A DNA stretch of 39,293 nt from Acidobacteriaceae bacterium (GTDB taxonomy: Bacteria; Acidobacteriota; Terriglobia; Terriglobales; Acidobacteriaceae), in assembly GCA_027365415.1 (NCBI GenBank), contig DAHXNK010000012.1, positions 1 to 39,293 on the forward strand. Reading direction: 5' to 3'. This document shows positions 10,507 to 20,833 of the stretch, piece by piece (position 1 is the first letter of the stretch; every line of letters starts with the position of its first letter). The notes below the pieces were generated by a model, which did not search any database, was not told where the DNA came from, and saw nothing but the letters and a program-made list of their open reading frames with translations. Made by a program: the position numbers and the translations under genes.

Positions 10507-11276
10507 CCGATCTTCCCCTTTCGTTTGGAGGAGGATTGCGGGGAAGAGATATGTTCGCTGGCGAGAATCTGCGCGATATGAGCCGTGCCTACCTCCAGGC
10601 GTTGTCGATGCATGGCTCCCTGCAGATGCATCAGGCAGGAATTGTCACAGGCGGTGCAAACTTCTGCATTGGTGTGCTGAATACATTTTATTTTTTCTTC
10701 GAGCATTGCCCCGGATACGTCCGCGTTTTTAATGGCGAAGGTTCCACCAAAACCACAGCATTGCTCCAAACTGGGCAGCGGGATGAGCGAAATATCGCGT
10801 ACCTTACTCAAGAGTCGCAAGGGAATATCGCCAACATGCAGGCTGCGCAGCGAGTGGCAACTGGCGTGGTACGTTACGCGGTGCGGATAGGTTGCGCCAA
10901 CATCCTCCACGCCAAGACGATGCACCAGCAGTTCAGTGAACTCATACACGCGAGGCAGCAGGGCTTCCACGTCGGCCTGGAGCTTGGCATCGCCTGCCGC
11001 CGCTGCGATCTTTGCGTAATGCTCCCGCATCATCGCAACGCAGGAAGAAGAGGGCACGCACACAACTTCATGGTCACGAAAAATCTCGACAAAGCGACGT
11101 ACCAGCGGGAGAGCCTCCGCTTGATATCCAGTGTTGTAGTGCATTTGACCGCAGCAGGTCTGCGCGTCGGGAAAAACGATGGTGTGCCCCAGTCGCTCCA
11201 GAACGCGCACCACCGCAATGCCTGTCTCTGGAAACAAGGTGTCGTTATAGCAGGTGATAAACAACGCGATCCGCAC
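10503..11276 (-). CDS. lutA: Lactate utilization protein A (CCG-domain Fe-S oxidoreductase subunit)
   Basis: A 257-residue LutA/YkgE family protein with two cysteine-rich CCG domains. The first shows TCCGQMHYNTGY and PSSSCVAMMREHY. The second shows HASCHSLR, EQCCGFGGTFAIKNADVS and CTACDNSCLMHLQGA. These motifs bind the Fe-S clusters of heterodisulfide-reductase-like and glycolate-oxidase-like subunits. The start is a GTG at 11276 preceded by a purine-rich GGGAAAGGAAA element about 7 bases upstream. Its stop overlaps the lutB start, and the SCO-family gene ends only 37 bp upstream on the same strand. The function, L-lactate oxidation to pyruvate with LutB and LutC, follows from the family and the complete operon. 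Confidence 0.94.
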   Translation of the reverse strand: MRIALFITCYNDTLFPETGIAVVRVLERLGHTIVFPDAQTCCGQMHYNTGYQAEALPLVRRFVEIFRDHEVVCVPSSSCVAMMREHYAKIAAAAGDAKLQADVEALLPRVYEFTELLVHRLGVEDVGATYPHRVTYHASCHSLRSLHVGDIPLRLLSKVRDISLIPLPSLEQCCGFGGTFAIKNADVSGAMLEEKIKCIQHTNAEVCTACDNSCLMHLQGAMHRQRLEVGTAHIAQILASEHISSPQSSSKRKGKIG

Positions 11277-11313
11277 AGAGATTTCCTTTCCCTCAAAAAT
11301 ACACTTGCTGCCG

Positions 11314-12192
11314 CTATCCCACGGCAGGCGCGGATGGTGGATGGTTTCCCCCTGTGGGTTTGCGTGCCAGAAGAAAGATCATGCCGATGACAACAAACAA
11401 CGTTACCAGACCAGCAATGCTCATCACGCGCAGAATGGAGACCGTATATTTTCCGGTTGTGGGACTGTAGTTGCAGCAGTAAATCAGCACCAGGTCGGTA
11501 ACTGTGCCGATCTTGCGTCCTGAAGCGTCAATCAGCGCTAGGCGCACGTCACGCGGCTGATATTCAATTCCAGAAAGATATTTCGACAGCCGTCCATCCG
11601 GTGTCGCGATCATAATGACGCTGGAGTGCGCGAACTGATTCAGCTTGCCATCCGGCCCCGGCACGCGGACATAATGGAAGCCCACGGCCTGCGCCAATGC
11701 GTCAATGGAAGCCTGCGGGCCAGTCAGAAAATGAATTGCCGATGCGTCGGCGGGATTGCCCATCATGTTTAGAAAATGCTGTTTTTGTTCGACGGCATCG
11801 GCGGGCGTATCCGCCGGATCGAAACTGACCACCACCACGTCGTAATCTTTTCCCGGTGTAAATCCCGTCTGCCGCAGCGCATCGGCCATGCCGTGCAACA
11901 CCTGAGGACACAGCAGGCCGCAGTGGTAGTACACCAGCGCCATCATCACGGGACGGCGCGTGAAGTAGCGTCCCAGCGGCACAGTGGCTCCGGAGGAATC
12001 CCGAAACAGAGCGGTCAGAGGCAGAGCGCGATTCAAATTCTGGTCGATGCCCGCGTGTTGTAGATAGGCGGGCAGTCCGGATTGCGCGACTGCGCCCAAG
12101 GGCTTGTCTGCGGAGTATTGTGCTCGCGCATAGGGCAGCTTGGTACAGCCAAGCAGCAGCAGCAGCAGACTTACCTTTCGGAGGAGACGCAT
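11314..12192 (-). CDS. SCO1/SenC-family copper/thiol-redox protein, membrane-anchored
   Basis: A 292-residue thioredoxin-fold protein of the SCO family. It has an N-terminal signal or anchor (RKVSLLLLLLGCTKL), then the periplasmic domain with HCGLLCP near residue 88 (the Cys-x3-Cys copper site) and the matching histidine in FAHSS near 187. A C-terminal membrane helix lies at about 250-275 (IAGLVTLFVVIGMIFLLA). SCO proteins deliver copper to the CuA site of cytochrome oxidase or act as thiol reductases on the outer face of the inner membrane. The ATG at 12192 is preferred because GGAAGGG sits just upstream. No oxidase genes are visible here; instead it lies 37 bp ahead of lutA and may share its transcript. 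The N-terminal LLGC could alternatively serve as a lipobox. Confidence 0.9.
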   Translation of the reverse strand: MRLLRKVSLLLLLLGCTKLPYARAQYSADKPLGAVAQSGLPAYLQHAGIDQNLNRALPLTALFRDSSGATVPLGRYFTRRPVMMALVYYHCGLLCPQVLHGMADALRQTGFTPGKDYDVVVVSFDPADTPADAVEQKQHFLNMMGNPADASAIHFLTGPQASIDALAQAVGFHYVRVPGPDGKLNQFAHSSVIMIATPDGRLSKYLSGIEYQPRDVRLALIDASGRKIGTVTDLVLIYCCNYSPTTGKYTVSILRVMSIAGLVTLFVVIGMIFLLARKPTGGNHPPSAPAVG

Positions 12193-12413
12193 GACTACCC
12201 TTCCGGCGGTGGAGCACCGCACACCTTACATGTTAGTGGAAAAGGGATGACCGATGCTGGCGGAGGTGAAAACCAGCGCGATGGAAAATTTCCAGGCATA
12301 TGGAAATATATTTTCTCCAGACCGAAACCTTTTCTCTGAAACCGCGTTTCCGTAGCTGTGACCTATCTGCGAAGTACGACAAGGTCATGAGATTACGGTA
12401 CAAGGAGCGAGAT

Positions 12414-12845
12414 ATGAAACATAGTCATTGGATTTTTAGCGCTGGAGCCAGCATTCTTCTGGCCTCAGGATTCGCCGTTGCACAGGCGACTACGCCTGCC
12501 ACACCTGCCACACCAGCCATACCTGCCACACGAACCACGTCTGCCACCCCAGCGACGCCTGCCACCCCAGCAACTAACACCCCCGCGCACAAACATTTGA
12601 ACATCAACCAGCGTGAGGAAAATCAGCAGGATCGCATCGCGCAGGGCATCAAGAGCGGTAAGCTGACTCCTGGCGACGCGGCCCAGCTTGAGCAGCAGCA
12701 GCAGCGCATTGACAGCAAGGTTGCCACAGATCGCGCCGCTAATGGCGGCAAGCTGACGAAGAAAGAGAAGCAGCAGATTCGACGCAGACAGAATCGCGCC
12801 AGCCACAACATCTACAAGGAGAAGCACGAAAGCGGCCGCCGCTAA
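12414..12845 (+). CDS. Small secreted protein with Thr-Pro-Ala repeats and a Lys/Gln-rich helical C-terminus
   Basis: A 143-residue protein that I recognise only as a conserved hypothetical type. The ATG is set by AAGGAG six bases upstream. Residues 1-24 form a signal peptide ending near VAQA. Residues 26-58 are a Thr-Pro-Ala low-complexity stretch. The charged C-terminus has two related helix-turn units: RIAQGIKSGKLTPGDAAQLEQ, then RAANGGKLTKKEKQQIRRR followed by QNRASHNIYKEKH. Each unit reads roughly as G-K-L-T followed by an amphipathic helix, suggesting an internal duplication. It is probably periplasmic or extracellular and highly basic at the C-terminus. It stands alone between a divergent SCO gene and icd, and a hairpin terminator follows at 12866. 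No function is proposed. Confidence 0.75.
   Translation: MKHSHWIFSAGASILLASGFAVAQATTPATPATPAIPATRTTSATPATPATPATNTPAHKHLNINQREENQQDRIAQGIKSGKLTPGDAAQLEQQQQRIDSKVATDRAANGGKLTKKEKQQIRRRQNRASHNIYKEKHESGRR
12489..12587 (+). repeat. Imperfect short tandem repeat encoding Thr-Pro-Ala units
   Basis: About eleven imperfect copies of a 9-base unit close to CCTGCCACA/CCAGCCACC lie inside the small secreted-protein gene and keep its frame. Copy number could vary by slippage without breaking the frame because the unit is a multiple of three. Confidence 0.8.
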
Positions 12846-12865
12846 GTCCAGGGTTGATTGCTGCG

Positions 12866-12903
12866 GATGCGGCGGGACAGGGTGTTTCGCCGCATCACAT
12901 TTT
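12866..12903 (+). terminator. Hairpin terminator after the small secreted-protein gene
   Basis: GATGCGGCG at 12866-12874 pairs perfectly with CGCCGCATC at 12888-12896 around a 13-base loop. It is followed by a short T-containing tail (ACATTTTA). It lies 21 bp after the stop of the small secreted-protein gene and about 95 bp before icd, so it would isolate icd transcription. The T tract is short. Confidence 0.6.
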
Positions 12904-12991
12904 AGGCTCCGCCTTCCCGCGCTTTGCGAGTCATCGAACCTAGGTGATAGCCTAATGGGTAACTATCATTCGCATGGGGAGTGTGGGATTC

Positions 12992-15375
<2,384 letters not shown>

Positions 15376-15389
15376 TCATCTTTGTTTCC

Positions 15390-15424
15390 ATAAAAAAGCC
15401 CGCGCTATGCGCGGGCTTTTTTAT
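15390..15424. terminator. Perfect bidirectional intrinsic terminator between mdh and the cytosolic cyclophilin gene
   Basis: The 16-base arm ATAAAAAAGCCCGCGC (15390-15405) is perfectly complementary to 15409-15424 with a TAT loop. The GC-rich stem is flanked by six A residues on one side and six T residues on the other, so it reads as an intrinsic terminator on both strands and serves the two convergent genes. Confidence 0.95.
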
Positions 15425-15437
15425 GGGTCGAATGCGC

Positions 15438-15971
15438 CTACGATGCAATGCGTTCAATCAGCAGCGACTCAATAACAACCGGAGTCTTCGGCTTGTCTTG
15501 ACGATCACGGGCGACGTTGGAAATTTTATCGACAATCGCCTGGCCTTCGACGACTTCGCCGAAGATGGTGTGTTTTCCGGTCAGCCAAGTGGTTGCCGCG
15601 ACGGTGATGAAGAACTGCGAGCCGTTGGTGTTCGGCCCGGCGTTGGCCATTGCCAGCTTGCCTTTTGCGGTAAAGCTGTGCGGAGAGCCTTTGGTTTCGT
15701 CCTCAAACTGATAGCCGGGGCCACCAAAGCCTGTGCCCGCAGGATCGCCGCACTGAATCATAAAGTCGGGGATGACACGGTGAAAGATCGTCCCATCGTA
15801 GAGTTTATCTTTGCTTTTCTTGCCGCTAACAGGATGTGTCCATTCGCGGGTGCCCTCTGCCAGTTCGATGAAGTTGGCAACGGTTTTTGGAGCCTCCTTC
15901 TCAAAGAGGCGGCAGACAATTTTTCCTTCGGACGTGTTGAAAACGGCATACGTGCCGGGTGTCTGGGACAT
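15438..15971 (-). CDS. Peptidyl-prolyl cis-trans isomerase, cyclophilin type, cytosolic
   Basis: A 177-residue cyclophilin without a signal peptide. Catalytic and binding segments are FHRVIPDFMIQCGDP (the active-site Arg, Phe, Met and Gln), AMANAGPNTNGSQFFIT, and TTWLTGKHTIFG, which keeps the tryptophan that contacts cyclosporin in classical cyclophilins. It would speed proline isomerisation in cytoplasmic proteins. AAAGGAG lies about eight bases before the ATG. It follows the secreted paralogue by 41 bp on the same strand, suggesting a two-gene operon, and ends at the bidirectional terminator. Confidence 0.95.
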   Translation of the reverse strand: MSQTPGTYAVFNTSEGKIVCRLFEKEAPKTVANFIELAEGTREWTHPVSGKKSKDKLYDGTIFHRVIPDFMIQCGDPAGTGFGGPGYQFEDETKGSPHSFTAKGKLAMANAGPNTNGSQFFITVAATTWLTGKHTIFGEVVEGQAIVDKISNVARDRQDKPKTPVVIESLLIERIAS

Positions 15972-16012
15972 AATGAAACTCCTTTATGAAATAAAAATGT
16001 GTCGCTGACGCT

Positions 16013-16801
16013 TTAGTTGCGCTTTGTTAGCTTTGGGGTCGATGGCGCGTTGGTTGCCGGAGAGGGTATCGGTGGCAGCGGCTGGCCATTCTGGACAATG
16101 GTGACTTTGTTCAGCGTAACCGGCTGCAAGGGCCTGTCCTGGCTGTTGCGCGGAACATCCGTGATCGACTGGGCAACCAGAATGCTGGCATCTGTGCATT
16201 TGCCAAAGACGGAGTAATGTCCGGCGAGGGATGGATATGGCGCGACGGTGATAAAGAACTGCGAGCCGTTGGTGTTCGGCCCGGCATTGGCCATCGCCAG
16301 CATTCCGGGGCTGTCAAAGTTTAGGTTTGGGTCTAATTCGTCGTTGATAAAGAATCCCGGATCGCCGCGTCCGGTTCCGGTCGGATCGCCGCCCTGAATC
16401 ATGAATCCAGGAATCACGCGATGAAAGATGGTGCCGTTAAAGTACGGCTTTCCTTGTACGATTTTGTGCGTCACCGGATCGGTCCACTTTTTGCTGCCAG
16501 TGGCTAGGCCGACGAAGTTTGCGACGGTAACGGGAGATTCTTTGGAGTAAAGCTTGCACACCATCCGGCCCATGCTGGTGTCCAGAACCGCAGTTGGGCC
16601 TTCCGGCTGGATTTGTGGCTGCACATTCGCCGCCGTGCTGGGAGCATCAGGCAGGGCCTGCGAATCTGTTGCTTGCGAGGATGTGGTTGTGTTTTGGGAC
16701 GAGGTATTCTGTTGCGCGGCGGCGAATATGCCGGCGGACAGCACGCAGGCCAGAGCGGCAAACCGAATCCAGGGACGCAGAGCGAAGGAAGTAGGCATCA
16801 T
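16013..16801 (-). CDS. Secreted cyclophilin-type peptidyl-prolyl cis-trans isomerase
   Basis: A 262-residue cyclophilin with an N-terminal signal peptide (about residues 1-29, ending AGIFAAAQ), a Ser/Thr/Gln-rich linker to about residue 65, the catalytic domain, and a Pro-rich C-terminal tail. The catalytic motifs FHRVIPGFMIQGGDP and NTNGSQFFIT are intact. The position of the cyclosporin-contact tryptophan is different (APYPSLAGHYSVFG), as in many periplasmic cyclophilins. It probably helps fold exported proteins in the periplasm. Two adjacent ATG codons (16801 and 16798) follow AGGAG; the second has the better spacing, so the true protein may lack the first Met. It is probably co-transcribed with the cytosolic paralogue and diverges from queG. 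Confidence 0.94.
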   Translation of the reverse strand: MMPTSFALRPWIRFAALACVLSAGIFAAAQQNTSSQNTTTSSQATDSQALPDAPSTAANVQPQIQPEGPTAVLDTSMGRMVCKLYSKESPVTVANFVGLATGSKKWTDPVTHKIVQGKPYFNGTIFHRVIPGFMIQGGDPTGTGRGDPGFFINDELDPNLNFDSPGMLAMANAGPNTNGSQFFITVAPYPSLAGHYSVFGKCTDASILVAQSITDVPRNSQDRPLQPVTLNKVTIVQNGQPLPPIPSPATNAPSTPKLTKRN

Positions 16802-16882
16802 GATCTCCTATTGTATCGAGAGTGGCGCGGAACTGCTGCGCGCGCTGGTATTCTCCCAATAGAACGACGAACGGGTTTTACC

Positions 16883-18013
16883 ATGAGCGCGACGCAGCCT
16901 TCCCTTTCCGGCATTGTGGAGCAGACAGCGCGAGATCTGGGATTCCATCTTGCAGGCATTACGTCGGTGCCGGAACTGGACGCACTGGGGGAGTTTCCTG
17001 AACTCGCCTCTTTTCCGCAATGGGTTGCCGAGGGTCGTGTCGGCGCGATGGAATATCTTCAGCGCAAAGATGCAGCGGGACGATATTTGCGCTCCTCGCT
17101 TCGCGTTCCATTTCCCTGGGCGCGCTCGGTGATTGTCTGCGCCGTTAACTACAACACGCCGCAGCCGTATTCGCGCCAAGATGCTCCGGAGGACGCTGGA
17201 TGGATTGCTCGTTACGCCTGGAGCGGGCAGTCGCAGGAAAAAATGGGCGCAGGGAACTCCGAAGCTTCGACTCTTCAGCCTACGGATTATCACCTAGTCA
17301 TTCGTGAGCGGCTGGAGCAGCTTTCCACAAAACTTCAGGCAACGCTGGGTGCTTTTACGTCGCGCTGCTTTGTGGATACGGGGCCGTTGGTGGAACGCAT
17401 CTATGCCAAATACGCCGGACTGGGCTGGCAGGGAAAAAATACCTGTCTGATCCATGACAAGCTTGGTTCCTGGTTTTTTCTGGGTGTCATTGTTACGTCT
17501 CTGGATCTGCCACCGGAGGATCGCCCCACGCCGATGCCCGACCGCTGTGGAAGCTGCACGCGCTGCCTGGATGCTTGTCCCACACAATGTTTGGAGCCGT
17601 ATCGCATGGATGCCAGCCGATGCATTGCCTATCTGACGATCGAAAAGCGCGGAGAGATTGCCGAGGAATTACAGTCGGCCATCGGGCGCAATGTTTTTGG
17701 CTGTGACATCTGTCAGGAGGTCTGCCCTTGGAACCGACGCGCTCCTCTGACTGACTGGCCGGAGCTGACCGCGCGCCCGGAACTGGTGAATCCTGCATTG
17801 GAGTGGCTGGAGGGCTTGGGCGCGTCCGAGTATCGGGAGCTATTTCGCGCCTCTCCGCTCTCGCGAACCAAACATGAGGGATTACAGCGAAATGTTGCCA
17901 TTGCCTTGCGAAACCAAGGTGCCGCAGCGGAGCCGCGTTCGAGCGCAACACGACAGGCGCTCGATGGTGGTCATCCAGTCGCGCCTACAGGGGAGCCAAA
18001 GAAAGAATTTTAA
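16883..18013 (+). CDS. queG: Epoxyqueuosine reductase
   Basis: A 376-residue QueG, the cobalamin and Fe-S enzyme that reduces epoxyqueuosine to queuosine at position 34 of GUN-anticodon tRNAs. The N-terminal half is the cobalamin-binding reductase domain, including [40 protein letters not shown] and [16 protein letters not shown]. Two [4Fe-4S] clusters follow: [15 protein letters not shown] near residue 220, and [12 protein letters not shown] about 60 residues later. The long open frame extends upstream into the cyclophilin region, but the protein family begins at the ATG at 16883. The stop TAA is shared with the cold-shock gene on the other strand through the tetranucleotide TTAA (18010-18013). 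Confidence 0.96.
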   Translation: MSATQPSLSGIVEQTARDLGFHLAGITSVPELDALGEFPELASFPQWVAEGRVGAMEYLQRKDAAGRYLRSSLRVPFPWARSVIVCAVNYNTPQPYSRQDAPEDAGWIARYAWSGQSQEKMGAGNSEASTLQPTDYHLVIRERLEQLSTKLQATLGAFTSRCFVDTGPLVERIYAKYAGLGWQGKNTCLIHDKLGSWFFLGVIVTSLDLPPEDRPTPMPDRCGSCTRCLDACPTQCLEPYRMDASRCIAYLTIEKRGEIAEELQSAIGRNVFGCDICQEVCPWNRRAPLTDWPELTARPELVNPALEWLEGLGASEYRELFRASPLSRTKHEGLQRNVAIALRNQGAAAEPRSSATRQALDGGHPVAPTGEPKKEF

Positions 18014-18222
18014 GTGTTGGCGTTATGCATGACACCAGCCGCATTGAGGCCCTTGGGGCCTTGCTGGCATTCAAACTCGACCGCATCTCCCTCATTCAGG
18101 GTTTTATAACCATCCTTCTGAATGGCGGAAAAGTGAACAAATACATCTTCCCCGGTCGAACGTTGGATAAATCCATATCCTTTGGCACCATTGAACCACT
18201 TCACTACCCCTTGTTCCCGCAT
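18010..18222 (-). CDS. Cold-shock protein (CspA family)
   Basis: A 70-residue single cold-shock domain. The nucleic-acid-binding motifs are present: [14 protein letters not shown] (RNP1-like) and [10 protein letters not shown] (RNP2), followed by [16 protein letters not shown]. It would bind single-stranded RNA or DNA and melt RNA structure. AAAGGA lies about eight bases before the ATG at 18222. An upstream in-frame start would add 17 residues outside the family. Its 3' end overlaps the queG stop by four bases, so transcripts of the two genes would be antisense at their 3' ends unless terminated inside the coding regions. Confidence 0.96.
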   Translation of the reverse strand: MREQGVVKWFNGAKGYGFIQRSTGEDVFVHFSAIQKDGYKTLNEGDAVEFECQQGPKGLNAAGVMHNANT

Positions 18223-18348
18223 GGTATGATCCTTTCTATTTGCGTCTCTGCCAGCATTGGATACCACATTCATCCCGCGCAGAAAGCGTGCAACCAGTCC
18301 TGCAAATGGGCCTGCCTAAAACACTGCCACTTCCTATGGCAAACATCA

Positions 18349-18368
18349 GATTCGTGAAGATTCGTGAA
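18349..18368 (+). repeat. Two tandem copies of GATTCGTGAA in the csp/BrkB intergenic region
   Basis: GATTCGTGAA occurs twice in direct succession at 18349-18358 and 18359-18368. It lies in the 275-bp divergent gap between the cold-shock gene and the YihY/BrkB gene. A tandem 10-bp direct repeat here could be a binding site, but its role is unknown. I could not assign a convincing promoter for either gene in the rest of this gap. Confidence 0.5.
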
Positions 18369-18497
18369 CATGTTATGACAGGAAATGAAGATAAATGCAA
18401 GGAAAATCTACGTTGGGGTGTGGATATAGTACATGGGGCGTGGGAGTAGGGGGCTATACCTCGGTAAGCCATTGAAAAATATAAGGCTCATGGGTTC

Positions 18498-19478
18498 ATG
18501 GCAGGTCGTGTTCCCAGAGAGCCGCTGAGGGGTATGCTTGGGGTATCGCTTATGTCGATTTTTTCCATCACTCCACCTTTATCGCAGGGCAATGCCGTTC
18601 CGCCGACGGGAGCCTTGCCGCCAGAGGGCGTGCTGCAACAGATCTGGGCATTATTTCGATATTTATCTCGTACTGAAGTTCACACATATGCGTTCAGCGT
18701 GGCCGCAAACGTCATCTTGTCGCTGTTCCCTTTTATTGTGTTGCTGCTGACGCTGGCAGATCGCGTCTTCCAGTCTCCCCGCATGGAGCAGGTTATTGGA
18801 GAATTGTTGCGCAACTTGCTACCCACAGGACAGGATTTCGTTGTTCGCAACATGATGTGGCTGGTGCATTCGCAAAAGAAGGTGGCCATCTTTTCCATTC
18901 TCATGCTGCTGGTCTCCTCTACGGGAGTTTTTCTTCCTCTGGAAATAGCCTTGAACCATGTCTGGGGCGTTAAGGAGAACCGTTCGTACTTTCGGAATCA
19001 AATGGTTTCTCTCGGATTGGCCTGTGCGGTGGGCTTTCTGGCCTTGGCCTCAGTGGCGCTTTCGGCGGCGCACCAGGCATTGATGGGCGTCCTTTTCTTT
19101 GGCCACACGCGGAACATCGTTTTCCGTATTCTGGCGCAAAGCGTATTGCGGATTCTGGCCAGCGCGTTGAGTATCGGGATATTTTTCTTGATCTACTGGC
19201 TTTTGCCCAATCGAAAAATTCCGGCTCTTTCCGTGTTGCCGAGCGCCATTATCACGGGGCTTGTATGGGATGGAGCCAAGCTGGCTTACATCGTTGCTTT
19301 GCCGCGTCTGGACTTGCGTTCCGTGTATGGCCCATTTGCCATCTCAGTCGGGCTGATGATGTGGGCCTTTCTCTCTGGTCTGATTCTGCTGGCCGGGGCG
19401 CACTTTACGGCCACGCGATCTTTGCGGCGCATGGCGTATGCCGCCGCCACGCAGGGCAAATGTCCCGACGGGAATTGA
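18498..19478 (+). CDS. YihY/BrkB-family inner-membrane protein
   Basis: A 326-residue polytopic protein with about six membrane helices and the family pattern: FSVAANVILSLFPFIVLLLTLADRVF near the first helix, then LVSSTGVFLPLEIALNHVWGVKENRSYF, a YWLLPNRKIP loop, and YGPFAISVGLMMWAFLSGLILLAGAHF near the C-terminus. This family was first called virulence factor BrkB; its members are inner-membrane proteins without an agreed biochemical function. The start is uncertain. ATG codons at 18498, 18534 and 18552 are all in frame, and the one at 18552 lies behind a TTGGGG element. The gene ends three bp before the convergent propeller-lipoprotein gene, with no hairpin between them. Confidence 0.88.
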   Translation: MAGRVPREPLRGMLGVSLMSIFSITPPLSQGNAVPPTGALPPEGVLQQIWALFRYLSRTEVHTYAFSVAANVILSLFPFIVLLLTLADRVFQSPRMEQVIGELLRNLLPTGQDFVVRNMMWLVHSQKKVAIFSILMLLVSSTGVFLPLEIALNHVWGVKENRSYFRNQMVSLGLACAVGFLALASVALSAAHQALMGVLFFGHTRNIVFRILAQSVLRILASALSIGIFFLIYWLLPNRKIPALSVLPSAIITGLVWDGAKLAYIVALPRLDLRSVYGPFAISVGLMMWAFLSGLILLAGAHFTATRSLRRMAYAAATQGKCPDGN

Positions 19479-19481
19479 CAG

Positions 19482-20681
19482 CTACTTAACGTAAAACGAC
19501 TTCACGACAATATCATTCGGCTGGCTGCCCGTTGGGAGCATGGTGAAGAGCGAGTGCGTCAGTGTGCGCAGGACGGCCACGTCGCCGGAGCGGTGATCGA
19601 CGGCAAATAACAGGTGGCCAGAGGTGGAGAAGGCCAGCGCATCTGGTCCATCTCCTGCGCGGGCCGAGCCGACCAACTGGGCCTCATCGACGCTAAAGAT
19701 GCCGATGGAGTTTGCATCGAAGTTGCTGACGTAGAGCGTGGAGTTATCTGCGTTGACAATACCGCTGGCGGGATGCGTGCCCACCATGTATGTCCCGCCC
19801 ACCTCATTGGTTCCCGTTGCGATTTCTGAGATGGAGTTGGAATCGAAATTTGAAACAAAAATCTCTCCGCTGTCGGGCTTCATCGCCAGATGGATGGGTG
19901 TCTTGCCGACATCGAGTACATCGAGTAGCGCGTCTTGGCTGCGCGTGGGGCTAGCCAGCGCCAGCGCCATCACCTGATGCCCGCTGGAACACGCGATGAA
20001 CGCCTTGCTGGAATCGGGAAGAATCGCAATGTCCGTGGCTCCGGGGCAGCCGTTGAAGACGCTTCGCACCCGCAGCTTGCGGGCATCCACAATACTCACG
20101 CTGTTGCCTAGACGATTGGAAACCACAAGCGCGTTTCCATTGGGAGTGATGCGCGCCATGCCGGGAGCTTCGCCCACGCCGATGACGGCAATCTCGCGGC
20201 GCTGATCGAGGTCGAGAACCGAAACATTATTTGCGCCGGAATTGGACACGTAGGCGCGCCTTCCATCAGCGGCTACGGAAATAAAATAAGGCCGCAGATG
20301 CACGGGAATCGTCGCAGCTACAGCGTTGTTCTCCGCGTTGATAACACTGACCGAGCCACTGCCGCTGTTGACGACGTAGACCTCCTTGCGCTTCGGATTG
20401 ATGGCCACACCCGTCGGATCTGCTCCCACGCGAATGGTACGATCCTGCCGCAGATGCACAACGTCGAGCACAGTCACCGTGTTACTGCCGCCGTTGGTCA
20501 CGTAGGCATACTCGCGATAGTTGGCCGGATAGGTGGGGAAGTCGCGTGTGCGGCAGCTTGTCAAAGCAAGCGGCAGCAGGAGTAAGGCAAGCAGGGAAAC
20601 ACGCCGAAGAAATCCCCGAAGGAATCTCCGAACCCTTGGAAGATACGGGATCGTTGGATGGGCGCGGCGGACTTCAAGCAC
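19482..20681 (-). CDS. YncE-like beta-propeller lipoprotein
   Basis: A 399-residue protein with a basic N-terminus, a hydrophobic helix and a lipobox LALTSC (about residues 38-43), so it is probably a lipoprotein. The rest is a run of roughly seven 40-45-residue repeats of the YVTN/YncE type, for example AYVTNGGSNTVTVLDV, VYVVNSGSGSVSVINA, AYVSNSGANNVSVLDL and LYVSNFDANSIGIFSV, forming a single propeller. The start is a GTG at 20681 preceded by AAAGGA; no in-frame ATG precedes the signal. It follows a ccmC-ccmD pair on the same strand by 42 bp, so it is likely part of that operon. The ligand is unknown. Several family members bind nucleic acid or act near redox proteins, but nothing here decides that. 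Confidence 0.88.
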   Translation of the reverse strand: MLEVRRAHPTIPYLPRVRRFLRGFLRRVSLLALLLLPLALTSCRTRDFPTYPANYREYAYVTNGGSNTVTVLDVVHLRQDRTIRVGADPTGVAINPKRKEVYVVNSGSGSVSVINAENNAVAATIPVHLRPYFISVAADGRRAYVSNSGANNVSVLDLDQRREIAVIGVGEAPGMARITPNGNALVVSNRLGNSVSIVDARKLRVRSVFNGCPGATDIAILPDSSKAFIACSSGHQVMALALASPTRSQDALLDVLDVGKTPIHLAMKPDSGEIFVSNFDSNSISEIATGTNEVGGTYMVGTHPASGIVNADNSTLYVSNFDANSIGIFSVDEAQLVGSARAGDGPDALAFSTSGHLLFAVDHRSGDVAVLRTLTHSLFTMLPTGSQPNDIVVKSFYVK

Positions 20682-20723
20682 GGCGTAGATCCTTTGTCGG
20701 GAGGGTCTTCGATTTCGAAAAAA

Positions 20724-20825
20724 TTACTTCTGGCTGCGACGCCAGCCCAGAATAATGCTTCCCAGATAGCCGAGTTGCAGTACCCAAGTGATGACGTAGG
20801 CGAGAATCAGATTTCTGTGTTCCAT
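20724..20825 (-). CDS. ccmD: CcmD-like small heme-exporter protein
   Basis: A 33-residue open frame, MEHRNLILAYVITWVLQLGY followed by LGSIILGWRRSQK. It has one membrane helix and a positively charged C-terminus, which is the CcmD pattern (a single helix ending in basic residues). TAGGAG lies five bases before the ATG. That ribosome site overlaps the stop codon of ccmC, eight bases away, which is where a ccmD is expected. In known systems CcmD is needed to release holo-CcmE from the CcmABC complex. Its small size makes it easy to miss in annotation; the assignment rests on position and topology, since such short proteins share little sequence. Confidence 0.8.
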   Translation of the reverse strand: MEHRNLILAYVITWVLQLGYLGSIILGWRRSQK

Positions 20826-20833
20826 TGTCGCTC

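Noticed and set aside
18240-18449. 69-residue plus-strand frame in the cold-shock/BrkB gap
   Set aside because: It has no ribosome site, no homology-like features, and a composition like random translation of noncoding DNA.
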